A DNA stretch of 64,000 nucleotides from Diphasiastrum complanatum (GCA_029204225.1 CM055101.1:62748171-62812170), one strand, 5' to 3'; numbered from the stretch's first letter, positions 25,557 through 39,043 are shown. A program made the numbers and translations. The notes: generated by a model from the sequence alone, not told the origin.

Positions 25557-28266
25557 CTAGATGCTAATGTTTTTCTTGGAAGTGTGAACATGGTGAAGGA
25601 GGAGCTCAATCAAGTGGAGCTTTGGCATAAGAGGTTGGGCCACCCCAACTTCAAATCTATAGAGATGCTATGCACCAAGGATCTTGCTCTCAGCCTTCCA
25701 AAGACACTCTCAAAGTGTGGAAAAAGTTGTGAAGCTTGTAGCCTCTCAAAGGCACACAAGCTACCTTTTGATATCTCTTCCACTAGATCTACAAAAGCAT
25801 TAGATCTTATTCATAGTGATGTGCACTCTTTTTCTCAAGAATCTAATGGAGGTGCATCTATGTATCTATCTTTTATTGATGATTACTCTAGATACACTTG
25901 GATTGAACTTTTGGATTCCAAAAGTAAAGTGTTTGAAGCTTTTGTTAAGTTTAAAACTCTAGTTGAAAATCAAGTTGATGCTAGAATTAAAGTATTGAGG
26001 AGTGATAATGGTGGAGTATATCTCCACCAAGATGATAGAGTTTTGTAAATCCAATGCCATTAAGAGAGAACTTATAGTCCTCAACAAAATGGTATAGCCG
26101 AGAGGATGAATAGAACACTTTGTGAGTGTGCTAAGGCTTTGAGATTAGATGTATCTCTACCTAAGTCCTTTTGGGGAGAGGCTATTATTTGTGCAACTTA
26201 TTTGTGTAATAGATTGCCATGTAAGCCCATTGGAGGCATAACATCTTATGAGGCTCTATTTTGTAAGAAGCTGAATCTTAAAGATCTAAGAATTTTTGGA
26301 TCTACTTGATATGTTTTTCAGGCATTAGATACAAGAAAAAAGGATGATCCTACTTCTATTAAGGGGATCTTTGTTGGTTATGCTAAAAATAGCAAAGGAT
26401 ATAGAGTCTATAATCCAATCACTAAGAAGAATTTAGTTAGTAGAGATGTTACTTTTGATGAAGGTAACTACTACAAGTTGAATGAGAAAGCTTCTAATCC
26501 ATCTTATGTCAAGGATCTTGTAAGGTTTGAGGAGGAGCCTACATTTGATCAAGATCTTGAAGGTCCATCTCAAGATCCAAGGACTCCAAGGAGATCTACA
26601 AGAAGGAAGGCCGAGCTCTCAAGGCTCACCTATGTTGACAAAGGTGAACAAAGGGAAGATCTTCATTCACTTACCTCTTACACTTTTCTAACTTCTATGT
26701 TTGATGAGCCAAGATGCTTTGAAGAAGCTATGGAGTCACAAGAATGGAGGGATGCGATGCAAAAGGAGTATGATGCTCTTATGGAGAATCATACATGGAA
26801 GCTTGTGGATCTTCCTCATGGAAGGAAGCCACTTGAGTGAAAATGGATCTATAGATTGAAGTACAATCAAGATGGGAGCATCAACAAACACAAGGCAATG
26901 CTAGTGGCAAAGGGGTTCTTGCAAACCAAGGGAGTAGATTTTGATGAAACTTTTGCTCCTGTTGCTAAGCTAGTTTCCATAAGGTTGATTATTTCTCTTG
27001 CAACTACTTTCAATTGGCCTCTATTTCAACTTGATGTGACTAATGCTTTTCTCAATGGATATTTGGAAGAGGAGATTTTCATGAGGCAACCCGAGGGCTT
27101 CATCAAAGAAGATCAAGAGGAAAAAGTGTGTTTGTTGCTAAGAAGCCTTTATGGGCTTAAGCAAGCACCTAGAGCTTGGTACTCTAGGTTGAATACTTTC
27201 TTGAACTCTATTAAGTTTGTTGTAAGTGCTTATGATCCTTCTTTGTACTTAAGATTTAATGATGGTAAAATCATCATTCTCATTTTGTATGTTGATGACA
27301 TTATCCTTAGTGGAAATGATCTTGATGGTATACAAGAATTGAAAGTAGCATTGTTTAAGGAGTTTAAGATGGTGGATCTTGGTAATCTTCATTTCATATT
27401 AGAAATAGAATTTTCAAGAGGCAAGGATTTGAGTTTTATTTGTCAATCCAAATATGCTTCTTCTATCTTAGAAAAGTTTGAAATGAAAGATTGTAAAGGA
27501 GTAGAAACTCCTATGCAGCAAAATGTAAAAGTTTCCAATAGTGATGATGAAGCATCCTTTGAGGATATCACACTATATAGGAGACTTGTAGGCTTCTTGA
27601 TCTATCTTACTATAACTAGACCTGATCTAAGTTATAGCGTAGGCAAACTAAGCCAATCTATGCAAAATCCATTGGTCTGTCATTGGAAAAATGCAAAAAG
27701 GGTGTTGAGGTACATCTCGACCACCAAGAACTTTGGCATTTTATATGATGGATCTAATCTTGCCTTAAGGGCATATTCGGATGCTGATTTTGCAGGTGAT
27801 AAGGTGGATAGGAGGTCCATAAGTGCTTTTGTTACCTTCCTTTGCAATGGCATAGTGTCTTGGCTTTCCAAAAAGCAAGATACTATTTCTCTATCTTCAA
27901 CCGAATTGGAATACAAGGCACTAACGTTAATCCACAACAAAGGAGATCCTATGGTTGAAGAGGCTTTTGGTGGAGTTGCAAGTCATGGAGGCCGAGGAGC
28001 AGCCAATAGTATTTTGTGACAACCAATCAAGCCAAGCATTAGCAGCCAATCTCACATTCCATGCAAGGAGCAAGCACATAGAGATTGCTCACCATTTTGT
28101 GAGGGAAAAGGTTCAAGCAAAGGAGATCAAGCTACATCATGTGTCTTCTTCAGATTGCCTGGCTGATCTACTCACTAAAGCCTTGCCAAAGGCTTCATTT
28201 ATCAAGTTAAGATCAGCCTTAGGAGCTGTAGATAGATGTACTATAGTTGTATCATGTAAAAACTGA
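25557..28266 (+). pseudogene. Copia C integrase, RT and RNase H
   Basis: The integrase zinc domain has WHKRLGHPNFKS and CEACSLSKAHK. The catalytic core has LIHSDVHS, FIDDYSRYTW and LRSDNGGVY, after which a frameshift near 26030 loses the Glu region. The next piece has MNRTLCECAK and a TGA at 26307-26309. A TGA at 26838-26840 precedes RT, which keeps QLDVTNAFLNG, LYGLKQAPRAWY and the catalytic LYVDDI. RNase H has YSDADFAGD and SWLSKKQDTISLSS, then a frameshift near 27940, continuing from 27955 to the usual end LADLLTKALP. At least five lesions prevent a working polyprotein. Confidence 0.93.
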
Positions 28267-28273
28267 GGAGGAG

Positions 28274-28901
28274 TGTTAGAATTAAGCAATTTTCACATGG
28301 TTTTTGATGTATTTTGACATCTATGTGGATCCACACGTGTGAAATGACACTTGTAATATTCAGATCCAATTTGATTAGCTTTCATTTGAGTCTAATATGA
28401 CATCTCCTAAATTATAGGAGTTAGGTCCTAGATTGTAGGAATGTAGAAAGTCAACACAAACCACCACTGGATGATGTGGCAAACTTGATAGATCTTATCC
28501 AAAGTGGATATGGATGAGTACAATGACCTGTCCTACAGGTGTTGGATGCAGCTTAGAGAGAGATTATTGTGATTTTGTACTTGATCCATGATGGATCCAT
28601 TATTGAGCAAATGATGAGAAATCTTGGTTTTACACTCTCTTAACCACTTTCTTTGTGGATGAATGCTAAGTAAATGTTTAGTAAACTATTTCTTTGTTAT
28701 CAGGCCGTACAGTAGCTGTACTTCACACGTGTGAAGCCGTGGATCATCATTTTTTATTGTTCTTGCTTGGAATCACAAAGATTGTCAAGTAGAAGCTAGA
28801 TTTGGAAGCTAGTCTTGATATAGATCAAGATCCCAAGCTACCAATCACTCTTTGTGATCATTTGTAGATCAAATTTAGTCCTTAAGCTCTGAATTTTGAC
28901 A
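28274..28901 (+). repeat. 3' LTR of copia C
   Basis: 628 bp. It contains CACACGTGTG palindromes at 28332-28341 and 28724-28733. Confidence 0.94.
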
Positions 28902-29216
28902 CCACGGCGTGGCTGATTTTTGCTTGCTGAAAAAATTTGCCACGTGTGGCACTGCCACCCGTGGCAAACTTCAAAAAAAATTTCAAGAATTTTTCCACGC
29001 GTGGCAAATTTCTAGAATTTTAAGCATGGCAGTGCCATGCGGATTTAAAATTTGAATTGCTTCGAGCTCCCCCCCCCCCAAAAAAAAAAAAAAAAAAAAA
29101 ATCTGTTTGGAGGAAGAGTCGGTGACGGAAAACTTTGACGGCGTGGCAATGCCATGCGTTCATTGCCATGCAGTTTGCCACGCGATTGCCATGGACATTG
29201 CCACACGAGTCAAATC
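28902..29216. repeat. TGGCA/TGCCA palindrome cluster, right
   Basis: At least ten TGGCA or TGCCA words, including GTGGCACTGCCACCCGTGGC, CATGGCAGTGCCATGCG and GCGTGGCAATGCCATGCG. A C run and A run lie at 29071-29100. Confidence 0.82.
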
Positions 29217-29580
29217 TGGTCCCCGTCTTCATGGCAATGGGCCTATATTTGTAGTTGTGTTAAGTTTCAATTTGAATATCATGTTCTATTTTGATGTCAT
29301 ATTTAAGTTTGAATTTGAATGATGCTTAGTGTTTAGGTTTTAACACAAAATATTTACTATATCGAAACTATATACAATGGTTTTAATCTAATTAGTTATA
29401 CATTCTCGATATTCAATATTTGAATTATAAGATGATATCTTTTATTTGAGAACATGAATAGTCTTAATAGTGGTATTTGTGTTTTTTTTAAATAATGTTC
29501 AATTTTCATATCTTGATTTAAGTTCCAATTTGTATATATTGTTGTTCACTTTTGATGTCTTATTTGTTTTCCCATGTTTG
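29217..29580. other. AT-rich spacer, no gene
   Basis: Nothing coding is visible. It may be intron or flank of the exon-like frame that follows. Confidence 0.5.
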
Positions 29581-29584
29581 AAGG

Positions 29585-29905
29585 AATACGAATCGTCATC
29601 TAGTTCTAGTGATGATCACATACATTCTGTATCCACCACAAGATTGGAATACAATGGGTCACATATAGATCAACTATCTCGTCATGAGTGGATGAGATTA
29701 CGAGCCATGATGAGAATAGATGAACAACAACATCGCAAGACAAATCGATCTCGACCTAACTCTTCTTCTTCCTCAAAATCAAGTTCAAGTGATGAACATG
29801 ATTGTTCTATGCAAGATGAAGTTGAAATTATGAACAACTTGATAATATTGCACTTTCAAATGTTGTGTACTTTTATAGAATACTGCTCTTGCTGGCCACT
29901 TGTGA
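29585..29905 (+). pseudogene. Ser-rich exon-like frame, unrecognised
   Basis: After an acceptor-like TTTGAAG, the frame reads EYESSSSSSDDHIHS, then LSRHEWMRLRAMMRIDEQ, then a second serine tract. The LSRHEWMRLRAMM stretch loosely resembles LSPEDRQRMKALC near 20970 in the transposase-like gene, which also sits next to a TGGCA cluster. It may therefore be the start of a second copy of that element's gene. No function can be assigned. Confidence 0.3.
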
Positions 29906-31973
29906 TGACCATATGCTGAGAATTCCACTATTTTTTGCAAAGAATGTTGAATGATGCCATTATATGTGCTGCATTTCATAAAACCAAAATCTAAATCAAA
30001 GTAGAAGTATTTAATTAGTAGCACAGAGCTGTCTACAATAATAGATAAATCTTACCTTAGATGATCAGCTCCCCATGCACTTTGAACTGCATCAACAAAT
30101 TTACTAGTTGTTTTCTGTATCAAATTAACAAGACATATACAAGTTCCTGATATGACTAGTTCAAGCAGGAAACATGAACCCACTGGACTCTGGGTATCAA
30201 AAATTAGATTGATAACGGGGGGGGTTGAAGATACTTTTCAGCAACTCATGATCATACTTTTGAGCAACTCGTAGATCTAATTGAGTGTGCATAGTGCAAA
30301 ACTAGATCTGGATTTTAGGTATGTAAATTAACTACGCTGTTGGTTCGAACATTCAAAAATACTCCAATACCATGGAACTGAGTGATTTGGGTTTCCAAAA
30401 ACAGGGAATCTTTTCCGACACCACAATTAAAAATAGTGAAGTGTGAATCGTGATACCCGGGCAACAGTGGTCACTGCTATGCACGTTTTACTAGGTTTTG
30501 CAGCTTCTTTCTTTAGTGCTGAACTTCAATGTCATCCAATAGGAATCTCCCAAAATGCTGGCTAAAAAGTAGCTCCATCGTAAATGGTGCGTAAGCCTGC
30601 ATGCAAATTGCATATTACGAGAAAAAATTTGTCCACATTTCCTGAACACTGTGCTTGAATGCTGACTTGTTTCTGGAAATATAATGATCATGCCGCCAGC
30701 ACGAGAACATTATGGTGCCACGAGATTCAAACTCTGCTAATATTCTTGCCATACCGCATAATGCTACTAGCTGCATACAACAGCCTCTGGAGCCAAAAAT
30801 CGTTTCTACCGTCAGCTCAGCTTTACCAATTCGACAACTAGGTGTGAAAGATATGTGAAATTTTGTCAAGTAGTTAGCATGGCTTACATAACTCGTTCAA
30901 GGCTTACATTTGCAATAAGTCCTTTTTACAAATAGTCCTATATTTCACGGATTTCAATCAGAACGTGCGTGCGTCATCGATACATTTGCTAGAGCCTAAA
31001 AGCGCAGCCTCCTTTGTCTTTTTAGGAAATAGATTTCTAGAACTACCAGAATATATTATAGGAATACTACAACTGTGGAGGTGCAGACGATTTGAGCTCA
31101 CAATAGAAGAATATCCGATCACATTTGTAGATATCCAACTCAAAAAAATATTGCGACAGATTTAACACGTAAGTAAGAGTATCACTAAACTAGTCAAGAG
31201 AGTATCTCTGTAGTAAGATGGCAGACCAAAACCAGTCGCAAGGCATATCGAAGGTACGCCGAGCAGATAAGAGGCCAACAAATGCTTTAGATTTCAAAGA
31301 TAAATCACCGGCCTCTTTAGCAAGCACTTTTTTCCAAAAAGTTCCCTGATCTTCCATCTTTCTTCCAGCTCATATCAGCCATCCACATGGCCTCACAGAG
31401 TTAAATTACAAAGTTTGAGGCATGGACTTGTCTGCTAGGTTTTGCATATTGGCGTCAATGTTCGAGTGGAGCACATGGCAAGAGAGCCGCTAATGTCTGC
31501 TGTTTGGCATACTCGCTCTTTGAATATTCCGTCTGTCGGTTCACTTGGAGAACAATAAGAAAACTTCCACATGTGTCGAATATGCTTACAGTTGGCAATG
31601 GCAAGTTGCAACCGTGAACGTGGATGAGGTCCGATGATGAGGAATCAGGATGAGTCCATGACATGAGGACGTTAGGTCCTGAGACTGTAGACAGTTTTTC
31701 GTTGATAACCTACTTTTACTTTTACGTTTTTACGTTTTTACGATCTTCCTCACGTGTCTTCGCATTGCGCAAGCACATGCTCGTCGTTGGCCCGTGTTGC
31801 AGAGCTAGCCTCAGCTGGATAGCTGGCCATTCCAGCGACCCACGGTTTTTGGACGGGTGTCAGCCTTTCAAGTTTGTGAACGTGTACTTTGTAAACGTGT
31901 ACTGGATGTCTCAACTTCTTATTGTAGTATAACTGTGTAAAGATTAAACTCGTAAGTCGTAAATCGCAGTCTC
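29906..31973. other. No supported gene; upstream region of terpene synthase
   Basis: No domain-bearing frame, LTR or array was found. It has a more balanced base composition than the repeat regions. The last part is the presumed promoter of the gene at 32262, but I could not place a TATA box with confidence. Confidence 0.5.
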
Positions 31974-32261
31974 TTGGTGAACGTGAAGTCGTCTTGCTGG
32001 ACAAATATGGGAAACAAATGTACAATGCAAAATCTAAGTGACGATTCCCGCCTCACTTATTTCTCCTGCACAGCTATATTTGAAGATCTACAGCACTTGA
32101 GTAAACGGATTTCATGCAATCGATCGATTTCGGTACGCGCAGAAGGCCACTCTTGCTTTTTGGTATCACGCACCCGTGAGACCAGCCCAATACAGAAACT
32201 CACCAAGTGTGGGAAGATAGAAGAAGACGTCCACTCTTGGAGAAATAAGGCTCTAAACAAG

Positions 32262-35200
32262 ATGAGATCGAGTGTTTTCGTTTCTACTCCCGCACGTAAG
32301 CGACGTAATGATCTTTGGCTTTAAAACACTCTTCCAGTAATTTGTAATATTAGTTTCATCTGAGAACGCATCGAATGCTCAAAGTTCAAACTTAAAACAT
32401 TAAACACTTTCGAAATAATTAGCTTCAACTCCTAATACGGTTATCATTTGCAGGTTGCCCAGTTTCATTCGAGCGAGTCGTGAAACTGTGGACCAAGAAG
32501 AGGACTGTTAGATGTGTAGCGCAAGGTATGCAATATCACCTGTTTGCTTTGCGCAATGCTATGACATCCATCACCACTCTAATAGAATGTATTTCATTGA
32601 AAGTGGTCTTTTCGGCTTGTCCGGAGTCCCTTGCTTCTTAATTCCATAGTACATTTAACTTATCACTGCTATTTGACCTCATGGTCAGTGGCATCCAGTG
32701 CTGATCGCAGCATGAACGCAACTGCAGCTTACGGTACAGAGCTGAGCAGGCCCCTGACCAATCAGCCTCTTTCTCCAGAATTCCAGGTCAAAGCCCTGTC
32801 GTAACTGGATTCAACATAGAAAGTTTCAGGTTTATGTTTCAGATAAACTAGTCTCGGTGATCCTAATATGCTCAGAATTGTACCACATTCTAGATACCGG
32901 ACTCAGATTCAGAGAAAATGAGAATCTGCATAAACAAAATCAGGGCAATGTTACGTTCGCTTGATGATGGCTCGATTAGTGTTTCTGCACTTGATATGGC
33001 ATGGATTGCCCGAGTGCCAGCTTTGAAAGGTCTCAGGTCGGGACCCGAATATCCAGCTTGTATTCAATGGATCCTCGAAAACCAGCTTGCTGATGGATCG
33101 TGGGATGATCAGAATTCCTATTTTGTGTATGAACGGGTCTGCTCAACTCTCGCTTGTGTGATAGCGTTAAAAACATGGGCACTAGGAGAGGAAAATGTAG
33201 AGAAAGGTGAGTATCAACTCAATCAACGTTTTAAAGTTAACCTCACTACTTTACAAAGATGTTTATTATGGACATGTTTTATCTTTACACACTGTTACCC
33301 TTTGCAGGTATGATGTTTATCGAGAGACATATTTCTAAGATGGAGATTGAGCAAGATTGTGACAGGACGCAGTTTCCTTTTGTGATTGTCTTCCCAGCCA
33401 TGTTAGATGAAGCACGAATGTTGGGATTAGACATTTGTTACCACGATGCACCTATGATGAAGCTTCTTAAATTAAAGAGAGAGGACCAGCTAAAAAGGTT
33501 TATACTCTTTGAGCAGATTATAATCCGAGACCTAGAATTTAAATATCGATATCGACAACCCTGATGTTGTATTGACTGTCGAACCAGAAGAGTGTATTCC
33601 GTTTTACTATATGTGCGCAACTCCAATTGAATGTTAGAATTTTTAAAACTCAAGAGGAATACACTCATTCGGTAAACTCAAATCTACTGTTGCTTGTCTG
33701 GAATCTTAGAAATTTTATTATATATGGCTCCGACACATTGTTTTCATCTTACGTGTAAGCCTGTGTTTACCGAACGTACTTAGTTTGACGTTATTTTGAT
33801 TTCTCTACAAGGATATCCCTGAATATGATCCTTAAGTATCCAATCACGATATTACATTGTACCCAAGGGCTTCGTCACGTTGTCGATTGGGAGCCATTAA
33901 TGACGCTGCAATCTGAAAATGGTTCGTTGCTTAACTCACCGGCCTTGACTGCATATGCGCTAATCCATACTGGGAACTCCAGCTGTTACCAATATCTACA
34001 GGCCATACTTGCAGACTTTGGAAAAGCAGGTACTACCGTATTACTGTTGAGAAATTGCATTTACCATAAATATTAACATGGAAAACATGTCAGATTAATG
34101 ACAATTCGCTACTCAGGACCTGAAGATTTTGATTTCACGATATTACGAAAATGAATGATACAAGGAAGCACCTTTGAAATCAAAACTTCAGGCATTCTCA
34201 AAATCGAATAAAGCTAACATCTGTGAATATTTGCTGCAGCGCCAATGCCGAAGGTCTACCCTTTGAATCTTTTTGAACGTCTTGCAATCATTTATGAGCT
34301 GCAATGCCTTGGCATTTCAAGATATTTTCAGCTGGATATTGTCAATACACTCGAGCATGCTTACAGGTAAATTCCTGCAATAGCATGAACTAAGTTTTCT
34401 AGTTAACTCTAGTTTTAGGTAGCTACGCTGAATTTCAGATATCCTGTATTTTGACGTACTCCTCATTTATGATTTTCGCATCTCAGGCTTTATCATTGAC
34501 AAGATTATGCATACACAGCTAGGCGACATCATGCATGTTCATTTTCTACTCTAATATAAAGTCAGCCAATTAATTCCAATGAACTGTATTCCTTTCTCTT
34601 CTGAGTCTTCTCCGATAACCTTAAAACTGTAATTAAAAGGTGTCTGTAAGCGTTTCCGTAAAAGCTTACAGAGAAAATACCGCCACGCACTTAGCACCTC
34701 AATACCATAGAGACATCGGAAAACACAGACCTCACAGTTGAGTCTGAAAGAGTGTCTAAAGTAGCTGCTCAAGATGTACATGATAGCGATATGAGGCTCA
34801 ATCTGCTGCAACGTTCTAAGGATGAAATATTGCAAGGTAAGATCCCTCAAGTGCTACTTTCGAACTAACTGTTAATGGACTCATCTGCTCAGAACTTATG
34901 CAAACAAAGCACAAAAATACGATGACATATAACCTCATTCAAACAACAAATTGAGAAAAATCACAATGAAGAAACGTAAGATTTCAATGCTGCAACGCGT
35001 GTCATGAAAAATTCCATGTCTGAATACTGTAAGATAGACACAATATTGCTATACAGTATAAGCCGTCTTCTGTAGTTCATATGGATTGCAGGATTCCCTT
35101 AAAAGTAACGTACTCCTTAATCTCTTCTCTATGCTAACGTTCCTCTGCTACTTTTATTCTACCAATCAGATATTGCATTCTGTAAGTAATATTTTGATTT

Positions 35201-37809
35201 CTAGACAGTGAACTAAATTTTTACAGTATTCTCCTATTGTCTAATCGAATCTTGTATTTCTTTTGTAATTAATTGATATATTGATCTAGCTCTAATGATA
35301 CATTGATTAGATAATGCTAAATTCAAATGCTAATCCATCACACAACTTCAAAATCCATGATGCTTGCTACGAGTTGCTGATACACTGATTAAATTATGCT
35401 AAATTCAAACGCTAATCCATCACACACCTTCGAAATTGATAATGGTTGCTACAAGTTGCCGCTTTGCGGCCTGAAAGCTGAGAAATAATTTGTTTTGTCG
35501 AAACTAGAGCAGTTTCTGGTTTGAAGGGAGACGAAGATGGCAGAATTGCAGATACAAGCTCAGACCTGTATAAAGCATCGGAATTATTATCTAAATCGGA
35601 AGGATATTTCCAAGGAGACGCTGGATACTTGCAGAGACTATTCCAGGATGAAATTGACGAGTTTCACCAAAAGCCAACTTCAAAAAAAGATGAAACAGAA
35701 AGCATGGAGGTAACGGGAGGGTTTAATACTATCTATTTACCTTTTGCAGTTACAACAATTTCTAATTGGAATTTAAAAAAAATTCCTGAACGACATGTTA
35801 TATATTGACTCGTCGCAGGTTCATATGAGAGTAACGAGCCGTTGGTATGCCACATTGCTGCGTTTAGGAACACGTCGGTTTATTCAGGACTACGAGAAAA
35901 ATAGTTGGATTGGTAGAGGCAGCAGGTTAGTGCTTCTGTAAGTGCGTAAATGGAATAAACGAAATATACCTGAATTATTGATCTCTTTCTGGAATGCTAA
36001 GTTAGCGTAGTCTTACTATCAACAGAAGTTCTGCCAATCTGCAAGTTTAATAAATTACCTAGAACGTACTGTACTGTTATCATCACTTTTGCGATAGTAT
36101 ATGATGATGTTGTGCATACTGCAGCCCTTTGAACTAATATATTGTCCGAATTTCACTCAAGATGACATATCTAATGATGTAGAACCAAGCAGCAGTACGT
36201 CAACAATGATGCTATGTTAGCTCTCGCAAAGATAGACTTCAACCTATGTCAGTCAATACATCAAACTGAACTGGATCAGGTGATGAGGTACGGTCGCTTA
36301 TAAATGTGATTAGACGTTACGGTTCTAGTAAACAAAAGTAGTAAATCGGGGATGCTTCCTTCATCTGACATTTATTAGTAATGAATGCAATGTTTAGTCA
36401 TCGTGCAAGCCTCGTGTAATGTTGACTTGTCAAATTTTCTGGTCCATAGGTGGAGCCGCGAGTGTCAAATCTCTCAATTGAAATTTCCTAGGCATAAAGT
36501 GACTGTCAACTATTTCTCAATCGCGGCTATGATGTTTGAGCCCGACAAGGCTCCTGTCAGACTTGTCTGGACACGTTGCAGTGCTCTAGCAACAGTTCTG
36601 GATGACTTTTTTGATTATGCTGGCTCGATATGCGAGCTAAGAGAGTTCTTGAAAGCCTTCAGGAGGTAAACCTTTGGAGTATTTTTCTGATTTTTATATA
36701 ACTTATGTGGCATCGAACAGAGGTCTAGTTAGTCATGTGCTGACAATTGAGTAGTCGTTCATTCTAATGAGCTTTGCAGCGAGCCAAGGAGAGTGCCTCG
36801 TTTGCAAATAGATTTGGTTTCATTTCTTTCGTCTAGATCTACACCAAAGCGAAAACTACAAACTCATATTCTGATCCTTAATATCCTGCGATGTTCAGAT
36901 GGGAACCGTCGTTAGGTGGATGCTTTTCAAAAGAGTGCCAGATACTATATGTGGCCTTACATAATACAATCAATGATATTGCGCGAGAGGGTTTTATAGC
37001 TCAAGATCGTGATGTTGGGATCTATCTCAGAACAATTGTATGTCATCCTTCAATCTATTGAGCATTTAAGCTATCGTCGAAACACGATTCATTCTTTGAT
37101 CGAACTTAATTCCATGTTGCAGAGGTATAAATTTCTCGTCTCCTGATATTCCTCTAAATGGTACTTCGTCTTCAGTGGGACAGGTGGCTTGCCTCATGCT
37201 TGACCGAAGCAGAATGGAAAGAAGGCGGTTTCGATCCTTCCATTGAAGACTACATGAAGGTTGCAACCTGTTCCATCGCGTTGGAGCCAATTGTACTTAG
37301 CTCCATGCTCTTTTTGGGGGAAAAGCTAACCGAAGATCTGTTAGACACCCAAGAGTTCTCTAATTTAATGAATCTCGTAAACATCATCGGCCGCCTTCTG
37401 AATGACATTCGAAGTTACAAGGTGACACAACCTAATCTACTCATATCTTAGAGACGTAGAAATCATGTCTGTCAAGTAGTACAATTTTATTGCTAAAATA
37501 AGCTGTATATCATGTTTTCAGAGGGAGCTCGGTCAGGGAAAATGGTGCAGCGTGACAATATACGTAAAAGAGCATCCCGAAGTGAGCCACGAAGAGGCAG
37601 TAAGGCAGATACAGGGGATGATAGAGGAGACGATGATGGAGCTGATCCGTGCAGTGCAGCAGCCTAGCATTGTTCCAAAGTGCTGCAAGAATCTGCAACT
37701 GAGCATGGCCAGAATCCTACATTTCTTCTACAGGGACATTGATGGCTACTCCTCTGCCGAGGCCATGAAAAGTTTTGTCGAGCAAATTTTATTCAACAAA
37801 ATAGAATAG
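32262..37809 (+). CDS. KSL: Kaurene synthase-like class I diterpene synthase
   Basis: Ionises a prenyl diphosphate, probably ent-copalyl diphosphate, in plastids. Exons inferred from splice sites and homology: 32262-32295, 32454-32525, 32689-32786, 32894-33206, 33308-33497, 33812-34029, 34240-34366, about 34713-34836, 35513-35709, 35819-35925, 36183-36287, 36450-36665, 36899-37037, 37176-37421, 37522-37809; about 820 residues. The basic Ser-rich start suggests a transit peptide. Domain marks in order: SVSALDMAWIA, LADGSW, LGISRYF, RWYATLLRL, DDFFD (exon 12), EPIVL and NDIRSYKRE across exons 14-15. The PI pair with Ile is linked in kaurene synthases to ent-kaurene formation. The DXDD position reads DVHD. 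All junctions keep frame except exon 7 to 8, so a lesion or missed small exon is possible. The upstream frame is open from 31974, allowing a longer N-terminus. Confidence 0.88.
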
Positions 37810-38330
37810 ACAAGGATCCAGCAACCTAATTGGATGCAAAAACCTTGAATGCCCTAAATTCTATTTCACTTGGGTGAAATTGAACGTTAGGACCCATTAT
37901 ATAGTGGTGGACTCCAAATTTTATAAGATATAATATAAAGAAATTTCAAATCCATTGACTGAATTTATGATATTTTGAGGTCCATGATTGAAGCTATAAA
38001 GGGGCTGCTAATTTGGCTTTTTGAGGCCTAATTGGTTTCCTTTTATCTCTCCTCTGCATTCCCATTTTTTTCACTGTGTTCATATCAATTTTTTCATATG
38101 AGCCATCCATGTCTACGCTGAAGTTCAGTCGAGCACCATGAGAAGTGCGGATGTCGCCTGGTATTTAATCTCGAACGTCCCATTTCTAATAGTGCGAACC
38201 TTCTTTCCTTGATTTTATTGGATTATTCTACTTTTGGGGTGATTCAGTCAAATGATCGATCTTTAATCTTCATCCACTTTATTATCCAGTTCTGCTTATT
38301 TGTGTCTCTACACAATCTGTAGAAATACTC
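37810..38330. other. 3' flank of terpene synthase, no further gene
   Basis: The first 25 bp (AGACAAGGATCCAGCAACCT onwards) are shared with the fragment at 11333-11480. Nothing else is recognised. Confidence 0.55.
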
Positions 38331-38559
38331 GGGAATCGCTCAACAGTGGCTCCGACATATCGATGACACCGACGTCGAAAGTCGAAGGAGTCGAACATGT
38401 CGATGAAAGACAATTATTGTTCTAGTTGATTTGAAGCTAAAGACTTGCCCTAACTGCTTTGCAAGTAAATTTCCGAGAAGTCCTAACTAGATGAATGCCA
38501 ACGCATTATGGCCAACTGGCTATTGCAATCTATGCCCTAATTAGCTGTCCTACTGGATA

Positions 38560-39031
38560 CACGTTAATTGCTTAGTATAAATAGCTAATCATCAAAGACT
38601 TTAGTCAACTCTCTAGCTTAGTTTCTATCTAAGCTTAGAGCTCAGAGTATTGCTATTCGCACTTATTGCTTATCCGCGGACTCTGCATCAAACAGAGTTT
38701 TCAGTTATTCAGAGATTGCTTAGAGTATGCGGTTCGTTCGGTATCATGTTAGAATGTATGCCTCTTTGTGATTATTTGTAACTGATAAATCTCTTTTTGC
38801 TTCATCTGATTTATTCAATACTTCATTGTTTGGCTACAAAATCACTTTAGTGCAGAGGATTTCAACGTTGGTTGCTAAAAGATTGAACGAGACTTCTGTC
38901 ATTATGCTTTGTTCAATATTGATGGCCGTAGTCATGCATTAGGAAAGAAGACTAAGTCCCACTGCACTCGATAAGTCACTTATAGTCTTCAACTTGTCGA
39001 ACTAACTCACTTCATCTCCTTGTTTCCAACA
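38560..39031 (+). repeat. 5' LTR (right part) of a further copia element
   Basis: The sequence ends TTTCCAACA directly before a primer site and holds a TATA-like AGTATAAATAG near 38575. The left end of the LTR could not be fixed because no second copy was found. Confidence 0.62.
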
Positions 39032-39043
39032 TGATATCAGAGC
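39032..39043 (+). other. Primer binding site, copia type
   Basis: TGATATCAGAGC, one base different from the usual TGGTATCAGAGC. Confidence 0.72.

Larger units (their letters stand above)
23128..28901 (+). mobile_element. Copia element C, full-length but broken
   Basis: LTRs lie at 23128-23690 and 28274-28901, both TGTTAGAATT...TTTTGACA. The target duplication CCACG is at 23123-23127 and 28902-28906. The primer site TGGTATCAGAGCC starts at 23691, and a purine tract (GAGGAGGAG) precedes the 3' LTR. The interior carries gag, protease, integrase, RT and RNase H in order with several lesions. The LTRs differ by a deletion of roughly 90 bp in the 5' copy, a deletion of about 20 bp in the 3' copy and scattered substitutions, so the insertion is not recent. 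Confidence 0.96.

Noticed and set aside
23128-28901. A working copia element
   Set aside because: Internal stops at 25554, 26307 and 26838 and frameshifts in gag, integrase and RNase H exclude a functional polyprotein.
31974-32324. Longer N-terminus for the terpene synthase
   Set aside because: The frame is open and in phase, but the extra 96 residues do not look like a typical transit peptide and the ATG at 32262 gives one. Kept as an alternative only.
34551-34850. 99-codon minus-strand frame inside the terpene synthase gene
   Set aside because: It lies antisense to an intron and exon 8, has no domain, and the plus-strand exon explains the sequence.
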